Shown here one piece after another: positions 8,560-15,155 of a stretch of DNA of 64,000 bases; the first letter of the stretch is position 1, and the number at the start of each line of letters is the position of its first letter. Source of the DNA: Sphingomonas morindae (GTDB lineage Bacteria; Pseudomonadota; Alphaproteobacteria; Sphingomonadales; Sphingomonadaceae); assembly GCF_023822065.1 (NCBI RefSeq), contig NZ_CP084930.1, positions 3,240,001 through 3,304,000 of the forward strand, written 5' to 3'. The position numbers and the translations under genes were made by a program. Below the pieces are notes generated by a model. It saw only the letters and a program-made list of their open reading frames with translations. It made no database searches and was not told the origin of the DNA.

Positions 8560-8880
8560 TCACGCTGGATCGGCCATCTCGGTTCGCGCCGCCGTCACCC
8601 GCAGGCCCAGCGCGCGCGTCACCTTGAGCAGCGTCTCCAGCGTCGGATTGCCGTCGCGGCTGAGCGCGCGATAGAGTTGCTGGCGCTTGATGCCCGTCTC
8701 GCGCGCCAGCTGCGCCATGCCGCGCGCGCGCGCGACCGCGCCGAGCGCATGGGCGATGAAGCCGGCGTCGCCGCTGGCGAAGGCCTCGGCGAGAAGCGCG
8801 TCCTGGTCCTCCGCCTCCGTAAGATAGGCGGCGGCGTCGAACGGCGCGAGGTCCAGGGGCGCCTCGGTGCCATCGGTCAT
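8560..8880 (-). CDS. Type II antitoxin, HigA-like HTH (addiction module antidote)
   Basis: A 106-residue protein of the 'putative addiction module antidote' group. The N-terminus (LAPFDAAAYLTEAEDQDALLAEAF) is the usual toxin-contacting part, and ARETGIKRQQLYRALSRDGNPTLETLLKV is a clear helix-turn-helix. It should neutralise the upstream toxin and repress the shared promoter. It lies 67 bp after the toxin gene in the same direction, the HigBA order (toxin first). The start ATG at 8878-8880 is preferred over an in-frame ATG ten codons earlier, because family members begin close to this point. Confidence 0.85.
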   Translation of the reverse strand: MTDGTEAPLDLAPFDAAAYLTEAEDQDALLAEAFASGDAGFIAHALGAVARARGMAQLARETGIKRQQLYRALSRDGNPTLETLLKVTRALGLRVTAARTEMADPA

Positions 8881-8947
8881 GGCTTTGTTCCTTTCATTCC
8901 TTCGCTCCATGGATCGTGTCTCGTCCGGCCGATCCCGCCGGTGTCCG

Positions 8948-9238
8948 TCATGGGATGCGCGCCGCCAAGGCCTTGGCCTGGGCGATGTCGCGCGCCTGAC
9001 TATCCTTGTCGCCGCCCGCCAGCAGGATGATCGTCTCCGCGCCGCGCCGCGTGAAATAGAGCCGATAGCCGGGCCCGTGATGGATGCGCAGCTCGCTCAC
9101 GCCACCCCCGACGCTTTTCACGTCGCCCATCTGCCCCGCCTCGATCCGCAGGATGCGCCCGGCGATGCGCGAGCGCGTCGCCTGGTCCCGCAGACCATCG
9201 AACCAGGCTTGGAAGGCGGCGGTGCGGAGCGTCTTCAT
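8948..9238 (-). CDS. Type II toxin, RelE/HigB-like addiction module killer protein
   Basis: A 96-residue protein with the hallmarks of the RelE/HigB killer group: FQAWFDGLRDQATRSRIAGRILRIE near the start, then GVSELRIHHGPGYRLYFTRRG and ILLAGGDKDSQARDI. Members of this superfamily are ribosome-dependent mRNA interferases. It precedes its antitoxin. A consensus-like sigma70 promoter just upstream would give an almost leaderless mRNA. As a cargo module in the prophage it probably stabilises the element, which is an inference. Confidence 0.87.
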   Translation of the reverse strand: MKTLRTAAFQAWFDGLRDQATRSRIAGRILRIEAGQMGDVKSVGGGVSELRIHHGPGYRLYFTRRGAETIILLAGGDKDSQARDIAQAKALAARIP

Positions 9239-9240
9239 GC

Positions 9241-9285
9241 GTCTCTTATAAGTGACTAGGCGCCACCTGTCAACATATAAGAGAC
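9241..9285 (-). promoter_or_regulatory. Promoter and operator of the toxin-antitoxin operon
   Basis: On the minus strand TTGACA (9268-9273) is followed by exactly 17 bases and TATAAG (9245-9250). The toxin ATG begins six bases after the -10 hexamer, so transcription would start at or next to the ATG. Perfect 10-bp inverted arms, GTCTCTTATA at 9241-9250 and TATAAGAGAC at 9276-9285, frame this promoter. One arm covers the -10 element and the other lies just beyond the -35, as expected for an autorepressor operator. Confidence 0.78.
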
Positions 9286-9287
9286 GG

Positions 9288-9683
9288 TTACCGCCCCTCG
9301 CTCCATGTCAGCAGCGCGCGCTTGGCCTGTTCGAACTCCATCCGGGCCTCCGCCATCTCGCGCAGCGCCGGCGCGGCGGTCGACGCACGGCCGAGCGCCG
9401 CCACCATCCGGTCGGCCGCCGCGACAAGCCGCTGGACCAGGGGCTCGAGCGGCCCGTCGCGCCCGGCGAAGGGCATGGCGACCAGATAGACGCGCTTCGA
9501 TCCGCAGGCGCAGCGCAGCTGCGCGGGCAGCGTCGACCAGGTGAGCGGGCGGCAGCGCCGCACCAGATCCGCGATCAGCTGCTCGCGGTCGAGCAGCTTC
9601 ACCCGGCCGCACTGGCGGCACGTCACCTGCACCCCCGCCTCGATCTTGCGCAGATCGGTGAGGCTCTTCGGATCGCCCACCAT
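9288..9683 (-). CDS. Zinc-ribbon protein of unknown function
   Basis: A 131-residue protein with a probable metal site made of TCRQCGR near residue 21 and RCACGSKRVYLV near residue 58. A C-terminal helix (EMAEARMEFEQAKRALL) follows. I do not recognise a named family. It could be a DNA-binding regulator. P2-like phages control late genes with the Cys4 protein Ogr, but the spacing here differs from Ogr, so that is only an idea. It ends beside the toxin-antitoxin operator and reads toward it. The start ATG at 9681-9683 is the best in-frame choice before the Cys motif. Confidence 0.6.
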   Translation of the reverse strand: MVGDPKSLTDLRKIEAGVQVTCRQCGRVKLLDREQLIADLVRRCRPLTWSTLPAQLRCACGSKRVYLVAMPFAGRDGPLEPLVQRLVAAADRMVAALGRASTAAPALREMAEARMEFEQAKRALLTWSEGR

Positions 9684-10046
9684 CAGCGCCGCCGCCGCGG
9701 GGCGCGCCAGGCGCGGGCAAGGGGCGCGCGCGCCACGCCGCGCGCGCTGGTCTCGGGCAGCATCCCATCCTCTTCGCAAACCGCGCCCAGCGCGTCACCG
9801 TCGCTTAGAACATATTGGCAACAGCGGACAAGCCCCCGCGCCCCCGATCCCGCCCCCACCCTCAAAAACGCGCGTCTCCCCCCGCCTCGCCCGCGGTCTT
9901 TTCGTGTCGCTTTTGATGCGCGATGCGGGGGCGCGGGCGCTTCGGGAGAATGGGGCTGCTAGGGGGTTTGCCGGGCTGGCGGCGTCGCGGGGGACCTATC
10001 GCTTCGATGATGCGATTTGATGCAGCCGGAGCCGGTGCGCACGCGC
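9684..10046. other. Gap without a supported gene
   Basis: These 363 bases lie downstream of the tape measure stop (read leftward) and upstream of the zinc-ribbon gene. In P2 the genes U and D would follow the tape measure here. None of the reading frames gives a protein resembling them; they are short and arginine/proline-rich, as chance frames are in DNA this rich in GC. A small inverted repeat (ATCGC / GCGAT around 10,000-10,017) might be part of a weak terminator. Confidence 0.5.
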
Positions 10047-12534
10047 TCAAGCGTCGCCATGGTCGGGCGCGTCGCGGAAGCTCGACTGGCGCCGATTGCG
10101 CGCCTCGGCGTCGAGCACGCGCTTCACCTCGCGGGCGAGCGCGCGCGTCCTGGCCGGGCTGCTGCGTCACGTGGATGGTGACATGGAAGCTTTGGTGGAT
10201 CGCCGGACCGCGCCCTCGGGATCGATCGCCCGCCCCGCGTGCCGCCACGCCCGCCATCGCCGCCATGGGGGGAATGCCGATCGCGGGTACCGGTGCCGCG
10301 AGGATGCGCCGCGCGTTCGCGGACGCGGCGGCGGGGAGGATCGCCGCGGCGGCGAGCGCGACGCCCAGCGCGCGCGTGCGCGCGAGCGGGCGCGGGGCGC
10401 CGCGACCGATGCCGAGCGCGAGACCGCTGGCGATCTGCTCGCCCAGCCCGGCGAAGACGCGACTCGGCGAGTGGATGCCGAGCACCTGGCGGAACGCCGA
10501 GACGGCGCCCTTGGCCAGCGCCGTGACATGCGCGATCAGCCGCGCGGGGCTGAGCATGCCGATCAGTCCCTCCAGCATCATCGCGCCGATATGCGTGAAC
10601 TGCTCGGGAAGGCTGGCCATCCAGCGGAGCGCGCCGGCGAACGCCCGCTTGACCTTGTCCCAGTGGCGATAGGCTTGGAAGGCGAGCAGCGCGAGCGCCG
10701 CGATGACCGTCGCGATCGCGAGCACCATGGGACTGGCGAGCATCATCAGCCCCGCGCGCAACACGCCGCGGCCCAGCATCATCGCGGCGGCGCGCGCCAG
10801 TCCGAAGGGCACGCGCGCCAACAAGGCCAATCGCATGGCGCCGCTCAACGCGCCGCCCAGCAGCCCGAGGCCCCGCCGCGCCAGGCGGGCGGCGGCGCCG
10901 AGCAGCGGAAAGGCGGCGGCGACCGATCCCTCCGCGCGGATCTTGGCGAACAGGCCGATGACGCGCGCCGCCGGCCCGAGCAGGCCGCCGAACGCGATGC
11001 GCGCGATCGCGAGGGCGCCGCGCATCAGCAGCAAATTCATGACGATCGATCCGAGCCACGCGAAGGCGGTGGGATGCGCCTGGCCAAGGGCGGTGAAGGC
11101 GCGCAGCGCGGAGGTCGCCATGCGCATCAGCCGGACGACCGAGTCCAGCAGTCCGCCCTTGGCGCCGGCGGCCACCATGAAGTCCTTCAAGCCGGCGCGC
11201 AGCTTTCCCTGTTCGCCGAAAAAGCCCTGATTGACCGTGGCATAGGCCTGGTCCAGCGATTGCGTGCGCGCATAGGCCGCGCCGGACCGGAGGAGGGTCG
11301 CCATCTGCTTGTCGATCAGGTTGAAAAGGTTGCCGCCCGTGGAACCGAATAGCCGGGCGTTCTCGAAGGCCCGCGCCTCGCCGGTGCGGATGCCCGCGCG
11401 CGCATAGGCGGGCAGGACGAAATCGCGGTGAAATTCTACGGGGTCATGCTGCAGGGCCGCCGCCGCGTCCGCCGTGAGCGGATTGCCCCGCGTGCTCCGC
11501 ACGCCGCCCAGGCTGTTGAAGCGGACCCGGCTACGATCCCACAGGCCGAGCCGCACGAATTCGGCGGCGGCGCGGCTATTGGCCTTGATACCACTGGCCA
11601 TTTTGAAGGCGGTCGCGAGGCCGACGCCGGCCGCCTCATGCTGCTCCGCGATCAAGGGCTCGATATGGCCGAACAGGGCGCGTTCCGTGAGATGCGCGGC
11701 CGCGATGCCGGCGCGCGCCATGAAGGCCTGATAATCGGACGGCTGCACGGCGCCGCCCGAGGATTGCAGCGCGCGGAACAGGCCATTGGTCAGCGAGGCG
11801 GCGCGTTCGGGACTGGTCAGTCCGCCCGCCTGCTCGATGAAGCGGAGAAAATAGCGCGACTGCTCGTCGCTGAGCGGGGCGCCGCTGGCGGCGGTGACGA
11901 CATGCAGCTTGGCGAGCAGTGGCGCCATCCGCTTGGCGGCGGCCAGCTGACCCCCGAGGGCCGCCTCGCCGCTCTCGCGGAACACGCCCTGCGCCTCCTG
12001 CAAGTAGCGCAGATTCTCGGCGGTGCTGGAGCCGGCGATGTCCATCGCCTGCGCATAGGCGGTGAGGTTGCGCACCGCGCCGTCGCTCAGGCCAAGCATC
12101 CGCATGCGGTTCTGCGTCGCCTCGACCTCGGCGCCCGCGCGCGCCATGGCGAGCAAGGGCGAGGCCAGCATCGTCAGGCCGAACAGGCTGCCCTGGCCGC
12201 GCGCCATCATCGTGTCGCCGGCGGCCTGGGCCTGCCGCGTCCGCGCCTCGATCTGCGTCAGCCGTACCCGCCGCTCGAGCAGCCGCGTGCTGCGCTCCAC
12301 CGCCGCGCGCAGCGCGCGCTCACGTTCGATGAGGTGGGTCACATTGCCGCTGGCGCCGCCCAGCGCGCGCCCCACCTCGGCTAGGGCGCGGCGCTGACCG
12401 TCGAGCGTCCGGTTGGTCTCCGTGAGCGCGCGCCCCGCCGCGCGGGACGTGCCGGCGATGCGCTCGAGCAGCCGCGACAGGCGGTCGGTGCCCGTGAAGT
12501 TGACGCGGATCATGAGATCGCCGGCGCCCGCCAT
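10047..12534 (-). CDS. T: Tail tape measure protein, P2 gpT-like, with a frameshift near the 3' end
   Basis: About 830 residues. It begins MIRVNFTGTDRLSRLLERIAGTSRAAGRAL, a long helical N-terminus, and has hydrophobic segments in the middle (for example LGSIVMNLLLMRGALAIARIAF) and the late motif QVLGIHSPSRVFAGLGEQIASGLALGIG typical of tape measure proteins. It sets tail length. Near 10,138-10,147, in a GC dinucleotide run, the frame shifts by one base. Beyond that point the sensible ending (LAREVKRVLDAEARNRRQSS...) is in another frame and stops at 10,047. Without a shift the frame runs on as arginine/proline-rich nonsense to 9,862. This is either a sequencing error or a decayed gene. Confidence 0.82.
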
Positions 12535-12537
12535 GCG

Positions 12538-12672
12538 CTACTCCCTGGTGTCGACCAGCCCGAGCGCCTCCGCCCGATCGATCGCCAGCCGTCGCCACGC
12601 CATCAGCTCGGCGACGCTCATCCCGGCGAGGGCCGCCGGCGGCCAGTGGAACATGACCGCCAGATCGGCCAT
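12538..12672 (-). CDS. GpE-family tail protein (E' part), made as a -1 frameshift extension of gpE
   Basis: From the internal ATG at 12,670-12,672 this frame gives 44 residues, MADLAVMFHWPPAALAGMSV and on to LMAWRRLAIDRAEALGL. This is clearly the GpE family (P2 E' has the same HWPP and W-R core). The frame is also entered directly from gpE by a -1 slip at the TTTTTTG heptamer upstream, which would make a gpE-E' fusion of about 155 residues. Such fusions act as tail assembly chaperones that bind the tape measure protein. The stop lies three bases before the tape measure ATG. Confidence 0.87.
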   Translation of the reverse strand: MADLAVMFHWPPAALAGMSVAELMAWRRLAIDRAEALGLVDTRE

Positions 12673-12680
12673 GGCCTCTT

Positions 12681-13007
12681 CTACGCGATCGGGGAGCCCG
12701 TGTTCGCGCCCCTCTGCGGCAAAAAACCCGCCACTTGGTTACTCAGCTCGACAAAATCGGCGATGTCGAGCGCCTCGAGATCCGCCGCGTGCAGCGTCGG
12801 CTCGGTGATGCGGGGCAGCAGCGCGAACATCGCGTCGGTGTCCGCCTGAACAAGATCGAGCAGCCGCAGCCCGCGCAGCGCGCCGGGGCCGGGACGGCGG
12901 AGAAGAACGGTCTCGATGCGCGTGTCGCCCCGCTTGAGCGGCACGTCGAGCGGAACGGAGACGGTCGCGGGTCTATGGGCGTGCGGGGGCTCGGCACGAA
13001 CGGCCAT
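12681..13007 (-). CDS. E: Phage tail assembly protein, P2 gpE-like
   Basis: A 108-residue protein that starts at the ATG 13,005-13,007 with a good Shine-Dalgarno (AGGAG) about seven bases before. It has the family pattern VPLDVPLKRGDTRIETVLLRRPGPGALRGLRL followed by LPRITEPTLHAADLEALDIADF. It is the upstream partner in the E/E' pair of P2-type phages. Just before its end the codons GGT TTT TTG contain the slippery heptamer that lets some ribosomes move into the E' frame; the others stop at 12,681. Confidence 0.87.
   Translation of the reverse strand: MAVRAEPPHAHRPATVSVPLDVPLKRGDTRIETVLLRRPGPGALRGLRLLDLVQADTDAMFALLPRITEPTLHAADLEALDIADFVELSNQVAGFLPQRGANTGSPIA
12720..12726 (-). promoter_or_regulatory. 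Programmed -1 ribosomal frameshift site TTTTTTG
   Basis: On the minus strand the heptamer T TTT TTG is in the right register for a -1 slip in gpE. It sits near the 3' end of gpE, and shifting back one base gives an open frame that continues without a stop into the GpE-family protein. P2 is known to use the same heptamer for its E/E' overlap. A GGGG / CCCC pairing shortly downstream could provide a stimulating stem. Confidence 0.85.
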
Positions 13008-13008
13008 G

Positions 13009-13720
13009 TAAAGGCTCCTGTTTCTCATGCATTTGACGGAACGCGCCCAATATTTACCGCCGACGACTCGGCTACTCAATAGCGCCGCGCGCCATCCTCC
13101 AAAAGGAAGGGGGGTCGGGAAAACACCAATCACCCCAACCGGCGCCGAAAACTGACGGCAAGTGATTTGAATGGCGGCACTTTCGCGGTTGGGGTGCCAC
13201 ACCAACCTAACACCAACCATTATTTTGATTTAAACAACCTCAAAGGCTTAGCAGCCATGTGCTGGGCCATCTGGCACCGCAACCTGGTTGGTGTCCGGTT
13301 GGTGTAAAAGTTGGTGTGCAAGTCCTTGATCTATCACGCCGGTTGGTGTGGTTGGTGTTTTCCCGACCCCTCCCCGAACCTGTGCGCGCTCCTGCTCCTC
13401 GCTCCGGGCGTGACCCGATGGGCGCGTCGAAAGGCCCGGTATTTCAGCCCCTTCGGCCTGATGACCGGGCAAGTCTCGGAATGCGGCGCGCGGGATGGGT
13501 CGCACGCTCCCTTCGCGGCATGGCCCTCGCCTCCAAGACCAGCCACCGCGACCAGGCATTGGCATGCTGCTCGCGGCGCGCTGGCCTTGAAGGGCGCCCG
13601 GGCGCGCGCGGTAAAACCGCGGTAAGAGCCGGAGGTGTTCTCTTTATGAACCGCCTCCGTTTGCGCTCCGATCCAGCGCAACGAACAAGGAAGTCATTGA
13701 AAACACAAGACGACCTAGCC
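13009..13720. other. Prophage right-end region without supported genes
   Basis: About 700 bases between gpE and the attachment site. Frames here are short and give low-complexity translations on both strands, and no Shine-Dalgarno supports any of them. The left half contains the GGTTGGTGT repeat cluster listed separately, with an AT-rich centre near 13,220-13,250. Nothing recognisable is seen in 13,371-13,720. Confidence 0.6.
13111..13370. repeat. Cluster of GGTTGGTGT repeats bounded by 30-bp inverted arms
   Basis: The nonamer GGTTGGTGT or a near copy occurs at 13,286, 13,297, 13,310, 13,341 and 13,350. In reverse orientation (ACACCAACC) it occurs at 13,199 and 13,210, with a variant at 13,123. 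The outer ends, 13,111-13,140 and 13,341-13,370, are inverted copies that match at 28 of 30 positions. The two groups point toward an AT-rich middle. Such arrays serve as binding sites for integrase arms, replication initiators or repressors. The nearness of the attachment site favours recombination proteins, but this is inference. Confidence 0.75.
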
Positions 13721-13764
13721 TTCCCAAGCTTACGACGAGGGTTCGATTCCCTTCACCCGCTCCA
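13721..13764 (+). other. Prophage attachment site: duplicated 3' half of tRNA-Gly(CCC)
   Basis: The sequence runs from the anticodon loop TTCCCAA (anticodon CCC) through the T-arm GAGGGTTCGATTCCCTT to the acceptor end CACCCGCTCCA. The bases before 13,717 do not supply the matching 5' half (an acceptor strand such as GCGGGTG is absent), so this is not a working tRNA gene. It is the copy left at the far end when a phage integrates into a tRNA gene. The intact tRNA and the integrase should lie beyond the left edge of the window. Here the prophage stops and host DNA starts. Confidence 0.85.
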
Positions 13765-13876
13765 TGCCCGCGCGCGATCCGGATCGGTCGGCCGGCCTAA
13801 GCGGCTTCGGCGGCCAGCCTGGCTTCAGGCTCCTCGCCCCACCCCGCCGGCCTCCGCCAAGCCTTCCACGCCACGG

Positions 13877-14074
13877 CTATTCCGCCGCCACCCGCACCCG
13901 CTCGGGATGATCGGACAGATAGCGCGCGGCGAGCGCGGTGCGGGTTTCGATCGGGGCGACGCCGCGCTCCATGTCGCTGATCGTCACCCGGTGCATGCCG
14001 AGCGCGCTGGCGAACTCGGCCTGGGTGAGCCCCGCCGCCTTGCGCAGCGCCTTCATCTCCTCGGGTCGCATCAT
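13877..14074 (-). CDS. Small Xre-family HTH transcriptional regulator
   Basis: A 65-residue protein consisting almost entirely of one helix-turn-helix: MKALRKAAGLTQAEFASALG followed by MHRVTISDMERGVAPIETR. It probably binds DNA as a dimer. No toxin or partner gene lies beside it. It lies between the attachment site and the esterase-like gene, 14 bp from the latter and in the same direction, so the two may be cotranscribed. Starts at 14,072-14,074 or three bases later in reading are both possible. The target is unknown. Confidence 0.8.
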   Translation of the reverse strand: MMRPEEMKALRKAAGLTQAEFASALGMHRVTISDMERGVAPIETRTALAARYLSDHPERVRVAAE

Positions 14075-14088
14075 CCCCTCCCCCTGTC

Positions 14089-15048
14089 TTAGCGCGCCGG
14101 CGCGAGCCAGCCATGCATCGCCATCCAGCGTGCGAACTCGTCGAACCAGCCGGTGCTGGTGGTCGGCTTGGGATACATGCCGAAGCCATGGCCCCCTTGT
14201 TCGAACAGATGGAATTCCACCGGCTTGTGCGCGTTGCGCCAGCTGTCGATCAGGCCGTAGCCGCCATTGCCGAACAGCGGATCGTCCGCTGCCAGCGCCA
14301 CGAACAGCGGCGGCGCGTCGGCCGGCACGGTTACCGGCGCGAGCGGGCCGTAGATGATGCCGAGAAAGGCCGGCCGATCGGCGCCGCCGCCCAATTCGGT
14401 GGCGAGCGTCAGCATCGCGCCCGCGGAAAAGCCGACCATGCCGACCCGGCTGGGATCGACATGCCATTCGCCGGCGCGCCGCCGGATCAGCGCCAGCGCG
14501 GCGTGCGCATCGGCCAGCTGCGGCTCGAGCGCGCGCACCGCGTCCGCGCCGGGCCTGGGCGGGGTGCGCGCCGCGCCGGAGAACATCGCCGCCATCGCGC
14601 GCGAAAAGGCGGGCATGTCGGCCGGTGTCTGGTTCAGCCGATATTTCAGCACGAAAGCGGCGACGCCGCGCGCGGCCAGCGCGCGCGCCACGGCCCAGCC
14701 TTCATTCTCCATCGACAGCGTGCGGAAGCCGCCGCCCGGCGCCACCAGCACCGCCGTGCCATTGGCCTTGGCGGGATCGGGCAGGATCGGCGTCAGCGTC
14801 GCGACGGTGACGTTGCGCGCGAAGGTGGAGCCATATTGCGTGTACCAGCTCTCGGGCACGGTGGCGCCGGGCAGCGCGCCGGTGCCGAGCGGGATCGCAT
14901 CGGCCTGGGCGGGCGTGGCCATGGGCGCCATCGCATCGGATTGCGCGGGCGCGCGCCCCGCCGCCGCCGCGCCGATCACCAGCCCAAGGGCGAGCGCCCG
15001 CAGCCCCGGTCCGCGCCGCGCGCGTCCGGACCTTGTCCTATTCGCCAT
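14089..15048 (-). CDS. Secreted alpha/beta hydrolase (BD-FAE/acetyl esterase-like)
   Basis: A 319-residue protein with a signal peptide (basic RARRGPGLR, hydrophobic ALALGLVIGAAAAG, cleavage near APAQ). The fold shows an oxyanion-loop VLVAPGGGFRTL and the nucleophile elbow GFSAG (Ser), and the catalytic His is in EQGGHGFG. Relatives remove acetyl or feruloyl groups from plant polysaccharides. A second member of the family is at 57,393-58,382. It diverges from the neighbouring GH3 across about 107 bp. The start ATG at 15,046-15,048 gives the best leader; an in-frame start nine codons earlier is less likely. Substrate is inferred only. Confidence 0.8.
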   Translation of the reverse strand: MANRTRSGRARRGPGLRALALGLVIGAAAAGRAPAQSDAMAPMATPAQADAIPLGTGALPGATVPESWYTQYGSTFARNVTVATLTPILPDPAKANGTAVLVAPGGGFRTLSMENEGWAVARALAARGVAAFVLKYRLNQTPADMPAFSRAMAAMFSGAARTPPRPGADAVRALEPQLADAHAALALIRRRAGEWHVDPSRVGMVGFSAGAMLTLATELGGGADRPAFLGIIYGPLAPVTVPADAPPLFVALAADDPLFGNGGYGLIDSWRNAHKPVEFHLFEQGGHGFGMYPKPTTSTGWFDEFARWMAMHGWLAPAR

Positions 15049-15115
15049 GACATCCTGCCCTTTCTTTCTCGTCACCGCCGAATCACGGCGGTGCTTGGCT
15101 CCTCACGCTCCAGAA

Positions 15116-15127
15116 GGTAACGCTACC
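15116..15127. promoter_or_regulatory. Putative LacI-type operator upstream of GH3
   Basis: GGTAACGCTACC is a near-perfect palindrome (10 of 12 positions) with the central CG typical of LacI-family operators in alphaproteobacteria. It lies 28 bases before the GH3 start and in the intergenic region shared with the divergent esterase gene. No LacI-type gene is present in the window, so the regulator would be elsewhere. Confidence 0.45.
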
Positions 15128-15155
15128 ATCACCAAGAATAGAAGGGGAGAATGTG

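Noticed and set aside
9862-10046. Extension of the tape measure protein to 9,862
   Set aside because: After about 10,147 this frame turns into arginine/proline-rich residues, while a neighbouring frame gives the expected helical C-terminus and stops at 10,047.
13248-13681. Minus-strand frames between the repeat cluster and the attachment site
   Set aside because: Two overlapping frames of about 105-115 codons give low-complexity translations, have no Shine-Dalgarno and contain the repeat array itself.
13721-13764. A functional tRNA gene
   Set aside because: Only the 3' half from the anticodon loop is present. The bases before it do not form the D-arm or the 5' acceptor strand.
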